Positions 7,430 through 13,565 of a stretch of 17,165 nt of DNA are shown here, piece by piece; the first letter of the stretch is position 1, and each line of letters opens with the position of its first letter. The notes beneath the pieces were generated by a model. The model searched no databases. It had not been told where the DNA came from and worked only from the letters and a program-made list of their open reading frames with translations. The stretch comes from an uncultured Paludibacter sp. (GTDB lineage Bacteria; Bacteroidota; Bacteroidia; Bacteroidales; Paludibacteraceae). The translations under genes and the position numbers were made by a program. The stretch spans positions 1 through 17,165 of the forward strand of contig CALFXE010000303.1 of the NCBI GenBank assembly GCA_937927845.1, in the 5' to 3' direction.

Positions 7430-7940
7430 CTACTTCCTTGCCTTTTAGTTCTTCTACAATTTTCAATGCAAACGGTATAGCCACACCCGGACCTTTGGCT
7501 GTAAGAATATTGTCGGCTTTTGCGATGCTTGATTGAGAAATTTTTGCACCTGTCAACAATGGTTCAAAACCCGGATAACTGATTGCTTCTTTACCTTCCA
7601 ATAATCCCATCTTACCCAGAATTGAGGGAGCGGCACAAATAGCAGCTATTTTTCCTCTTTTTGCAGCTTGTTGTGCAATTAAAGCCTTTAAGCCTGAATG
7701 GTTGTCGAGATTAGTAGTACCCGGCATGCCACCCGGCAAGAAGATTAAAAATTCGCCTGAAAACTCAGCTTCATCAAATAGTAAATCGGCTTCAACACCT
7801 ACATTATGAGCACCATAAACTATTAAATCGGGCATAACCGAAACGGTAGTTACCTCTAAATTAGCTCTACGAAATACATCTATCGGAGCTATAGCTTCAA
7901 TTTCTTCGAAGCCCTCTGCTAAAAATAGAAAGATTTGCAT
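7398..7940 (-). CDS. DJ-1/PfpI-family protein
   Basis: This is a 180-residue single-domain class I glutamine-amidotransferase-like protein of the DJ-1/ThiJ/YajL branch. The acidic residue of the FEEIEA motif (E14/E15) lies close to the nucleophile Cys102 in AAICAAPSILG. LIFLPGGMPGT and LTAKGPGVAIPFAL are family signatures. Relatives are described as glyoxalases, deglycases or oxidative-stress chaperones. The exact activity cannot be set from sequence. The ATG lies one base after the tonB-like stop, so it is translated from the exbBD operon. The 3' end overlaps meaB by 32 bases on the opposite strand, and both frames remain coding there. Confidence 0.9.
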   Translation of the reverse strand: MQIFLFLAEGFEEIEAIAPIDVFRRANLEVTTVSVMPDLIVYGAHNVGVEADLLFDEAEFSGEFLIFLPGGMPGTTNLDNHSGLKALIAQQAAKRGKIAAICAAPSILGKMGLLEGKEAISYPGFEPLLTGAKISQSSIAKADNILTAKGPGVAIPFALKIVEELKGKEVAKQIAEGMIL

Positions 7941-7941
7941 G

Positions 7942-8643
7942 TTATATTAATTTAAAGTTATATGTAATTGTTCCTTTTTGTTTTCCTTTTCCTGAAGAAA
8001 ACTTTGTGCGTAAAGCTGCGTTTATTGCAGCATCTCTTAAAGATTGATCCGATATAGTAGAACGTGTAATCATTGCATTTGTAACATTTCCTGTTTCATC
8101 TACAACAATGGACACGGTAATAAATCCCTCGACATTTTTATTATAACTCGGAGTTGGCATTGTACCTAATAAGTTTCTGCCATCGACCGACCATGAATGA
8201 CCGCCTGCTGTGCCACTGCCAACCGGATTACCGGCTGTTGCATCATTTGCAGTCTGACCGCTACCGGTATCACCACTCGAACCAAATGAACCACCTACCA
8301 AATTATCAATCTTTTGTGCAGTCTCCTTTTCCTGTTTTTGCTTTTCGTCAGATTGTGATTGTGTGGGTTTGGTTGGCTTTGGATCGTTTTTAACAGTAGC
8401 CGAATTATCTTTCTGTGTTATAATATCTTCTTTTATATCAGATTTAGAAGGAGTTACAGCTTCTGCTTGTTGTGTTGAAGCAGTACTTGAACCACCTCCA
8501 TCGAATGACTCACCAAAACTAATCATCACCCCGCCATCATCTTCTCTTTTCAATCCGGGTAAAACCACCAATATCAAAATAAGAATGATAATAATAACAC
8601 TGATTGCAGTCCCAATATATGCATATAATTCAGATTTTTTCAT
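7942..8643 (-). CDS. TonB-like energy transducer
   Basis: The protein has an N-terminal membrane anchor (about residues 9-31), then a long low-complexity periplasmic linker rich in Ser, Thr, Gly, Lys and Gln. A C-terminal TonB-type domain follows (about 155-233, containing GFITVSIVVDETGNVTNAMITRST and the closing ITYNFKLI). It would carry proton-motive force from ExbB/ExbD to TonB-dependent outer-membrane receptors. The linker lacks the Pro-Glu/Pro-Lys runs of classical TonB and is glycine-rich (GSFGSSGDTGSGQ), nearer to Bacteroidota TonB/TolA-type proteins. The frame extends two codons to a TTG at 8649. I prefer the ATG at 8643 (233 residues). exbD lies directly upstream and the DJ-1 gene starts one base later. 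Confidence 0.85.
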   Translation of the reverse strand: MKKSELYAYIGTAISVIIIILILILVVLPGLKREDDGGVMISFGESFDGGGSSTASTQQAEAVTPSKSDIKEDIITQKDNSATVKNDPKPTKPTQSQSDEKQKQEKETAQKIDNLVGGSFGSSGDTGSGQTANDATAGNPVGSGTAGGHSWSVDGRNLLGTMPTPSYNKNVEGFITVSIVVDETGNVTNAMITRSTISDQSLRDAAINAALRTKFSSGKGKQKGTITYNFKLI

Positions 8644-8665
8644 CTTCAACTATGCGTTTAAATTA

Positions 8666-9082
8666 TTATTTTCCAAAAGCTTTTGTTGCCACAACTAATT
8701 TTAATTTATGTTGGTTGGCAATATCCAATACTCTTACAACCTCTTTATAAGCGATTTGCTGATCGGCATGAAGTGCAATATAAGTGGTTGAATCTTGAGC
8801 AACTATATCCATTATATATGACTCCAACATTTCAGGTGCTATTTGCTGAGGTTTAGCAGTTCCTTTTGCTATAAAAAACTTACCGTTTTTGTCGATTGAT
8901 ACTTTTGCCACAACCGAGCGTGTAGAACTTGAAGCTTTACTTTGCGGCAAGTCTATTTTAATGTCGTTGGGCGATGACATAGTTGATGCCATAATGAAAA
9001 ACAATAATAGCAAAAATATTATATCCGTCATAGACGACATCGAGAAACCGGCTTCTACCTTTAATCTTTTTTTTAATGCCAT
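8666..9082 (-). CDS. exbD: ExbD/TolR-family biopolymer transport protein
   Basis: This 138-residue protein has one N-terminal helix (about 15-34). The helix bears the proton-path aspartate in SMTDIIFLLLLFFIMAS, and a periplasmic ExbD/TolR domain follows (IDLPQSKASS..., DGKFFIAKG, ADQQIAYKEVVRVLDIANQHKLKLVVATKA). ExbD works with ExbB as the proton-driven stator for the TonB-like protein encoded just downstream. The start codon lies only 10 bases from the end of a heptamer tandem array that fills the gap to exbB. ExbD versus TolR cannot be separated by sequence alone. The neighbouring TonB-like gene favours an Exb role. Confidence 0.92.
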   Translation of the reverse strand: MALKKRLKVEAGFSMSSMTDIIFLLLLFFIMASTMSSPNDIKIDLPQSKASSSTRSVVAKVSIDKNGKFFIAKGTAKPQQIAPEMLESYIMDIVAQDSTTYIALHADQQIAYKEVVRVLDIANQHKLKLVVATKAFGK

Positions 9083-9092
9083 AATTATATTT

Positions 9093-9148
9093 AATTACCA
9101 ATTACAAGTTACTAATCACCAATCACCAATCACCAATCACCAATCACT
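9093..9148 (-). repeat. Heptamer tandem array (8 units) filling the exbB-exbD gap
   Basis: Eight 7-bp units in perfect phase. In the transcribed (minus) direction they read AGTGATT, four GGTGATT, then AGTAACT, TGTAATT, GGTAATT. The array begins at the base after the exbB stop codon and ends 10 bases before the exbD ATG, so it makes up 56 of the 66 intergenic bases. It shares the GTGATTG core and the same orientation relative to the downstream gene with the array at 5793-5848. Confidence 0.9.
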
Positions 9149-9841
9149 TTATACCGGTTCATTTAATAAATCTAAGAATTCCATTGTTCTTGCTTCTAAT
9201 CTTCGTACTACTGAATCTACTCTTGAAATCAGATAGTTATATCCAAAGTATGCGATAATACCAACTATTAATCCACCTATGGTTGTCACCATTGCCTGAT
9301 ACATACCTTGTGATAAATCGCCAAGCTGAATAGTGCCTGTATTGTTTAACGACATATTGTAGAAAGTAGTAACCATACCTGTAACCGTTCCCAAAAATCC
9401 TAACATCGGAGCACCTCCTGAAATAGAAGCCATAATAACCAAGCCTTTTTCAAGATTTGCAATTTCGAGATTACCGACATTTTCTATTGCTACCAACACA
9501 TCATTCATCGGGCGACCTAAGCGACTTATTCCCTTTTCAATCATTCGGGCGATTGGGTTGTTTGTATCTCTACAAAGCTTTTGAGCAGCTTCGATTTTGC
9601 CGTCATAAATATAATCTTTTATTCTGTTCATAAACGATTTATCTTCTTCCAAAGCCTGTTTCAGCGTAACGGTGCGTTCGATAAACAGATAAATTGCAAA
9701 AATCAGCATTATTGCCAAGATAATCATAATAGGACCGCCATATGTAGCCATTGTCCATAAATTCATCTTTTCAGCAGTAGCATTAAGTGAAGTTTCATCA
9801 ATCACGTTCGATTGGAGTAAAATAAGTGCTAAGTTATTCAT
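9149..9841 (-). CDS. exbB: ExbB/TolQ/MotA-family proton channel protein
   Basis: The 230-residue protein has a short N-terminal extracytoplasmic segment, a first helix (about 35-55, GGPIMIILAIMLIFAIYLFIE) and a cytoplasmic loop. Two helices with the family core follow: GGAPMLGFLGTVTGMVTTFYNM and MYQAMVTTIGGLIVGIIAYFGYNYL. With ExbD it forms the inner-membrane motor that energises TonB-dependent transport. It starts 13 bases after the pdxJ stop and is followed by exbD after the heptamer array. The family also includes TolQ. The ExbB call rests on the downstream TonB-like gene. Confidence 0.93.
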   Translation of the reverse strand: MNNLALILLQSNVIDETSLNATAEKMNLWTMATYGGPIMIILAIMLIFAIYLFIERTVTLKQALEEDKSFMNRIKDYIYDGKIEAAQKLCRDTNNPIARMIEKGISRLGRPMNDVLVAIENVGNLEIANLEKGLVIMASISGGAPMLGFLGTVTGMVTTFYNMSLNNTGTIQLGDLSQGMYQAMVTTIGGLIVGIIAYFGYNYLISRVDSVVRRLEARTMEFLDLLNEPV

Positions 9842-9854
9842 TTTATTGTAGATA

Positions 9855-10571
9855 TTATAATTTTAATTGTTCTTTATATTGTTTTATCGTCTCTTTCAAT
9901 CCGAGATATAAGGCATCAGAAATAAGAGCATGTCCTATAGATACTTCATTTATCCAAGGGATATTTTTAATCAGATAATTCAAGTTTTCGAGACTCAAAT
10001 CATGCCCTGCATTTAAACCTAAGCCACAATTTCGAGCACATTCAGCAGCTTCTATAAAAGGTTTGATTGCTAACTCTCTGTTTATAGGATATTTATCGGC
10101 ATATGGTTCAGTGTATAATTCCACTCTGTCTGTGCCAACTTTTGCTGCTGTTTCTATGTTTTTTGTATTTGTATCGATAAAGATAGAAACTCTTATACCT
10201 TCCTTTTTTAAATCAGCAACCACTTCTTTTAGAAAATCAAAATGCTTTACAGTATCCCATCCGGCATTGGAAGTCAATGCTCCGGGCGGGTCGGGCACTA
10301 AAGTTACCTGATCAGGTTTAACTGATTTCACTAATTCCAAAAAATTTAAAGAAGGATAACCTTCGATGTTAAATTCAGTAGTTACAATCCTTTTCAAATC
10401 TCGTACATCCTGATATCTGATATGTCTTTCATCAGGACGGGGATGCACTGTAATTCCTTCTGCACCAAATAATTCACAATCTGTGGCTACCTTGATTAAA
10501 TCAGGAATATTACCACCTCTTGCGTTTCGTATAGTAGCAATTTTATTTATGTTTACACTTAGTTTAGTCAT
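9855..10571 (-). CDS. pdxJ: Pyridoxine 5'-phosphate synthase
   Basis: PdxJ condenses 1-deoxy-xylulose 5-phosphate with 3-amino-2-oxopropyl phosphate to give pyridoxine 5'-phosphate, the last ring-forming step of DXP-dependent vitamin B6 synthesis. The 238-residue TIM barrel is full length. It shows SVNINKIATIRNARGG (5-20), the active-site ITVHPRPDERHI (His43, Arg45, His50), FNIEGYPS, VTLVPDPPG, GLNAGHDLSLENL and EVSIGHALISDALYLGL. It is the first gene of the pdxJ-exbB-exbD-tonB-DJ-1 operon. It faces nadK across a 103-base gap holding both promoters. The ATG at 10571 is the natural start. Confidence 0.96.
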   Translation of the reverse strand: MTKLSVNINKIATIRNARGGNIPDLIKVATDCELFGAEGITVHPRPDERHIRYQDVRDLKRIVTTEFNIEGYPSLNFLELVKSVKPDQVTLVPDPPGALTSNAGWDTVKHFDFLKEVVADLKKEGIRVSIFIDTNTKNIETAAKVGTDRVELYTEPYADKYPINRELAIKPFIEAAECARNCGLGLNAGHDLSLENLNYLIKNIPWINEVSIGHALISDALYLGLKETIKQYKEQLKL

Positions 10572-10583
10572 TGTTCTGAAAAA

Positions 10584-10615
10584 TTTGCAAATTCAATAAG
10601 AAAACATTTCCTTTG
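10584..10615 (+). promoter_or_regulatory. Candidate nadK-murI promoter
   Basis: TTTG (10584-10587), a 20-base spacer and TTCCTTTG (10608-10615, one mismatch to TAnnTTTG) give a plausible Bacteroidota promoter about 60 bases before the nadK ATG. It lies within the predicted leader of the divergent pdxJ transcript. Confidence 0.5.
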
Positions 10616-10642
10616 CACTTTAATGTATTTTATTTTAATCTA

Positions 10643-10650
10643 CAAAAGTA
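10643..10650 (-). promoter_or_regulatory. -7 box for the pdxJ operon
   Basis: The minus strand reads TACTTTTG, an exact -7 consensus match, 72 bases upstream of the pdxJ ATG. At the -33 position only TTTT is found. Transcription from here would start near 10636, a few bases past the predicted nadK start, so the two divergent RNAs would overlap slightly. Confidence 0.55.
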
Positions 10651-10674
10651 AGAGAAAAAAGCGAAAAATAAAAC

Positions 10675-11547
10675 ATGACAATAGCCATATTCGGAAACAC
10701 ATTTCGTCCCGCTTTAATTAATATTCTGGAAACGATAATCCGTTATTTTGATAACAGAAATGATGTTTTATTATTTGATAAAGAACTTTTAGAGTATTTT
10801 CAACATAATTCAAACCACCGGATAAATCCGAACAATATTATTATCGATGATATTTTTTCGGCTGATTTAGCTTTAAGTATAGGTGGTGATGGTACGTTTT
10901 TAAATACTGCGGCGCGTGTCGGTTCAAAAAACATACCAATAATGGGAGTCAACCTCGGCAGGTTAGGTTTTCTGACTGATGTATCGGTGGATGATGTTCA
11001 AAATGCCTTAGATTCAATAGCTCAAAATAATTTTATAATTGAGGAACGTACCTTGTTGAAGGTTGAAACTTCAGACGGAAAAAAGATTGTTTATCCATAT
11101 GTTTTGAATGATGTTTCTATTTTGAAACAGGAGAGTTCGTCTATGATGACAATCAACGCCTATATTAATTCAGAAGCAGTACATTCATATCATGCTGATG
11201 GTTTGGTTGTAGCAACACCAACAGGCTCGACAGCTTATTCGATGAGTGTAGGCGGTCCGCTTATGGTGCCTCAAGCTCAAAATATAATTTTGTCTCCTAT
11301 TGCCTCTCATAGTTTGACAGTCAGACCATTAGTAATACCCGACAATTGGATTATCGAATTTGAGATAGAAAGTCGAAGCGGTTACTATCTGCTTTCGTTA
11401 GATGGTCGAACTTTGAATTTGAATCAGGATGTAAAGATTAAAATATCAAAAGCTGAATATAAAATACGAGTAGCCAAACAACTGAACCATACCTTTTTCG
11501 ATTCACTTAAAAGTAAATTGATGTGGGGATTAGATAAACGTAATTAG
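10675..11547 (+). CDS. nadK: NAD kinase
   Basis: NAD kinase phosphorylates NAD to NADP and is the only route to NADP in bacteria. The 290-residue cytoplasmic protein carries the catalytic/diphosphate-binding GGDGTFLN (70-77), NLGRLGFLTD (93-102), the NAD-binding DGLVVATPTGSTAYSMSVGGPL and the C-terminal ISPIASHSLTVRPLVIP. All motifs of the family are intact. Its stop is immediately followed by the murI ATG with no gap, so translation is probably coupled. Its promoter lies in the gap shared with pdxJ. Confidence 0.96.
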   Translation: MTIAIFGNTFRPALINILETIIRYFDNRNDVLLFDKELLEYFQHNSNHRINPNNIIIDDIFSADLALSIGGDGTFLNTAARVGSKNIPIMGVNLGRLGFLTDVSVDDVQNALDSIAQNNFIIEERTLLKVETSDGKKIVYPYVLNDVSILKQESSSMMTINAYINSEAVHSYHADGLVVATPTGSTAYSMSVGGPLMVPQAQNIILSPIASHSLTVRPLVIPDNWIIEFEIESRSGYYLLSLDGRTLNLNQDVKIKISKAEYKIRVAKQLNHTFFDSLKSKLMWGLDKRN

Positions 11548-12387
11548 ATGAAAAAATATGATATATCAACTCCCGGTCCCATTGGAATCTTCGATTCAGG
11601 TTATGGTGGATTGACGATACTTGAAAATATACGTAGGGTTTTACCTGAATATGACTATATATATTTGGGTGACAATGCCAGAACTCCCTATGGCACTCGT
11701 TCTTTTGATGTGGTATATCATTATACGCTCGAATGTGTAAACAAACTTTTTGAGTTAGGCTGCAATCTTGTTGTCCTTGCATGTAATACTGCTTCAGCAA
11801 AGGCTTTAAGGTCTATACAGCAAATAGATTTACCTTTAATTGCGCCTGAAAGGAGAGTTTTAGGGATTATTCGTCCGACAGTAGAAATATTAAATCAGTA
11901 TACAAAGACTAAGCATGTTGGTATTTTTGCTACGCCCGGTACTGTTCAGTCTGATTCGTATCCTATAGAAACAAAAAAGATACATCCCGATATTAGTTTG
12001 TCGATGGAAGCTTGTCCGATGTGGGTGCCATTGATTGAGAATAATGAACATTTATCCGCAGGAGCAGATTATTTTGTGGAGAAACACGTAAAAGCCCTTC
12101 TAAGCAAGGATTCTCAGATTGACAATATCGTACTTGGATGTACACATTACCCTATACTATTACCTACTATCACCAAATTTTTGCCCAAAGATATAAACGT
12201 TATTTCGCAAGGCGAAATAGTTGCAAACAGTTTGAAATTATACTTACAAAACCACCAGGAAATTGATGTGAAATGCACAAAAAACGGACAAATAGAATAT
12301 TACACAACAGAATCCATCGAGAAATTTATCAATACAGCTTCTATTTTCTTAAAAGAGAAGATTGATGCTGTTAATATTACGATTTGA
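11548..12387 (+). CDS. murI: Glutamate racemase
   Basis: Glutamate racemase makes D-glutamate for peptidoglycan. The 279-residue protein shows IGIFDSGYGGLT (Asp16/Ser17 region), YLGDNARTPYGTRS (40-52), the first catalytic cysteine in LACNTASA (Cys79) and the second in LGCTHYPILLP (Cys198, with His200). This two-cysteine arrangement is diagnostic. The ATG directly abuts the nadK stop. A hairpin plus T run belonging to a dispersed repeat element (12404-12422) follows 17 bases after the stop and may serve as its terminator. Confidence 0.96.
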   Translation: MKKYDISTPGPIGIFDSGYGGLTILENIRRVLPEYDYIYLGDNARTPYGTRSFDVVYHYTLECVNKLFELGCNLVVLACNTASAKALRSIQQIDLPLIAPERRVLGIIRPTVEILNQYTKTKHVGIFATPGTVQSDSYPIETKKIHPDISLSMEACPMWVPLIENNEHLSAGADYFVEKHVKALLSKDSQIDNIVLGCTHYPILLPTITKFLPKDINVISQGEIVANSLKLYLQNHQEIDVKCTKNGQIEYYTTESIEKFINTASIFLKEKIDAVNITI

Positions 12388-12403
12388 TTTGTTTGGATAT
12401 GTT

Positions 12404-12473
12404 GAAGTTGTCTGGACTTTTTGGAGCACATCAGCTGCAATTGTACGGGAGTTCCCTCACTTCGCTGTACGAC
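12404..12473 (+). repeat. Dispersed 44-bp-unit element, copy A
   Basis: This copy begins with a weak terminator-like hairpin (AAGTT 12405-12409 with GACTT 12415-12419, then TTTTT). It continues into a unit matching copy C: 12435-12465 agrees with 16986-17016 at 29 of 31 positions, covering CTGCAATTGTA and GGAGTTCCCTCACTTCGC. It sits just after murI and may act as its terminator. Confidence 0.75.
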
Positions 12474-12567
12474 ATTATATATTGCACTCTAATAGTCAGT
12501 ATTTTATTTTCGATGAAATTTTGATTAACAGATACGATAGTTAAATTATTATTTGTCATATTAAACG

Positions 12568-12654
12568 TTTTTGACGATGATAAATTGTTTTTTTTGTCAT
12601 AGTTAATTGCATTTTAATGAATTTGTAAATAAATTTTTGACATCAGATAAATTG
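12568..12654 (+). repeat. Pair of ~20-bp direct repeats
   Basis: TTTTTGAC..GATAAATTG occurs at 12568-12587 and again at 12634-12654, differing only in a central segment of 3 versus 4 bases. Function is not evident in this AT-rich stretch. Confidence 0.5.
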
Positions 12655-12723
12655 ACTTTTTGGGTGAGCAAAAATACATATACTTTTTTTACTACGCAAA
12701 ACAATAATGTTGATGTGTTGCAG

Positions 12724-12803
12724 CCGTAGTCAGTCAGACAGCGAGCTGCGAAAGAACTACCAATACCTTGCAGTCGGTTGCTGTAAAAAGTCAAAATGAC
12801 TTT
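12724..12803 (-). repeat. Dispersed 44-bp-unit element, copy B (inverted)
   Basis: On the minus strand this begins with a perfect 7-bp hairpin (AAAGTCA-TTT-TGACTTT, 12787-12803) with a T tail, the form of an intrinsic terminator. It runs on through CAACCGACTGC and CTCGCTGTCTGACTGACT. It aligns without gaps to copy C from 16912: the first 30 positions share 26 identities, the middle is poorly conserved, and CGCTGTC-YGA matches again. The spacing fits the same 44-bp unit. Confidence 0.75.
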
Positions 12804-12807
12804 GTTA

Positions 12808-13071
12808 TTAAATTACAATTATCCTCAATTTCAACTTCATAGACGATTTAATCAACATTGCGGTACAACGGCGCACCGACTTGAGCCCCAAGATCATACG
12901 ATTGCGATGTTGTGTTGGCAGTAGGTTGATTTTCTCTGCTATTAATTTTACGTTTACCCCCGATTGCTCTTCGATTGGGGGTTTGTTTTTGTGTAAATCT
13001 ATATTTTCTATACGGAGGAATAGGGTTGCCGGTACGTCGAAGGTAGAGTTACCGGTACGTGACGTGAAGGG
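12808..13071 (-). pseudogene. Open frame of 87 codons, unrecognised, possible gene remnant
   Basis: The minus strand is open from an in-frame stop at 13072-13074 to a stop at 12808-12810. No early ATG exists; the first Met is about residue 59 (RMILGLKSV). The middle part (NKPPIEEQSGVNVKLIAEK, then INLLPTQHRNR) looks protein-like. The 5' part is made from the first units of the 23-bp repeat, whose length shifts the frame each unit. A terminator-like hairpin lies 5 bases past the stop. The plus strand is also open over much of this stretch, so coding is uncertain. It may be the 3' remnant of a degraded gene. I do not recognise a family. Confidence 0.22.
12957..12993 (+). terminator. Terminator-like hairpin in the intergenic region
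   Basis: CCCCCGAT (12957-12964) pairs with ATTGGGGG (12974-12981) across 8 bp with one G-T wobble, and TTTGTTTTTG follows. This is unusually GC-rich for the region. It would end a plus-strand transcript, but no gene or consensus promoter is seen upstream after murI. A small untranslated RNA is possible, as is read-through from murI. Confidence 0.5.
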
Positions 13072-13183
13072 TTACCTCTATGTTAAGAGTAGGGTTACCG
13101 GTATGTGATGTGATGGGTTGCTGGTATGCGATGTGAAGGGTTACCGGTACGTTACAGGATGGGTTACCGGTACGTCACCTGTA
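13023..13183 (+). repeat. 23-bp tandem repeat, seven units
   Basis: Units begin at 13023, 13046, 13069, 13092, 13115, 13138 and 13161, exactly 23 bases apart. The core is GGGTTACCGGTACGT and centres on the palindrome TACCGGTA. The remaining 8 bases vary (ends such as GTGAA, GTGAT, AGGAT). Units 2, 6 and 7 keep the core best; unit 3 has lost the CGGT part. There are no unique spacers, so this is not a CRISPR array. Phase is kept perfectly despite point changes. Confidence 0.92.
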
Positions 13184-13206
13184 AACGTAACAAACTCAAC
13201 ACAACC

Positions 13207-13260
13207 AACCATTTTTTGATTGAAACAAAAATTTTCAATTTAAAATGGTTTGTCCATTTT
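13207..13260 (+). repeat. Overlapping alternative hairpins
   Basis: AACCATTTT (13207-13215) pairs with AAAATGGTT (13242-13250), extended inward by TTGAAA/TTTCAA (13220-13225, 13233-13238). The same AAAATGG (13242-13248) can instead pair with CCATTTT (13254-13260) over a 5-base loop. The two folds exclude each other, an attenuator-like layout, about 300 bases before the propeller gene. Confidence 0.5.
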
Positions 13261-13346
13261 GTAGGATATCTTTTCCCATATTAGTTATTTGTTAGAGTTA
13301 TTTTGAATAAATCTGTAAAAATCTCATTCACAGTACTCTACGCTTG

Positions 13347-13399
13347 TTTTCTTAGGTTCATTCTGTAGTAAATTTTTGAAGGACAAATATAATAAATGA
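13347..13399 (+). repeat. 53-bp direct repeat, left copy
   Basis: Aligns without gaps to 16808-16860 with 41 of 53 identities, sharing AGGTTCATT and CAAATATAA. Both copies contain CAAATATA, which is TATATTTG (a -7 consensus match) on the minus strand. The pair brackets the propeller and AraC genes. Confidence 0.65.
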
Positions 13400-13565
13400 A
13401 AGTGTAAATTTAGCCTTAAATTCTGAACAATTTATTTACTAAAATTGTTTTAAAAAGCAACCATATTTCATTTAATGCTATACAAATAATACTATAAATG
13501 CAATTTTACAAGCAAACAGTCACAAAACATCAATAATAACTTTCTTAAACACAAACACAAACAAA

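Larger units (their letters stand above)
12388..13565. other. Repeat-rich intergenic region without a convincing gene
   Basis: About 1.2 kb between murI and the propeller gene. It holds two copies of a dispersed element (12404-12473 and 12724-12803), a pair of ~20-bp direct repeats (12568-12587, 12634-12654), a terminator-like hairpin (12957-12993), a seven-unit 23-bp tandem repeat (13023-13183), long alternative hairpins (13207-13260) and one copy of a 53-bp direct repeat (13347-13399). Short frames occur on both strands but none has a recognisable domain. No consensus promoter for the downstream propeller gene was found. Confidence 0.75.

Noticed and set aside
9093..9148. GGTGATT units as repeated Shine-Dalgarno-like sites
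   Set aside because: GGTGAT would pair with a 16S end reading ATCACC, but Bacteroidota 16S ends I recall read AACACC before CTCC, leaving only GGTG, and these genes generally do not use Shine-Dalgarno pairing.
12603..12794. Minus-strand frame of 63 codons starting MTFYSNRLQG
   Set aside because: It is mostly dispersed-repeat copy B plus AT-rich sequence. It begins inside the repeat hairpin, and no family is recognisable.
12881..13108. Plus-strand frame of 75 codons starting MSPKIIRLRCC
   Set aside because: No recognised domain; it runs through a terminator-like hairpin and into the 23-bp repeat, and lies opposite another open frame.
13023..13183. CRISPR array
   Set aside because: The 23-bp units are contiguous. 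There are no unique spacers between repeats and no cas genes.
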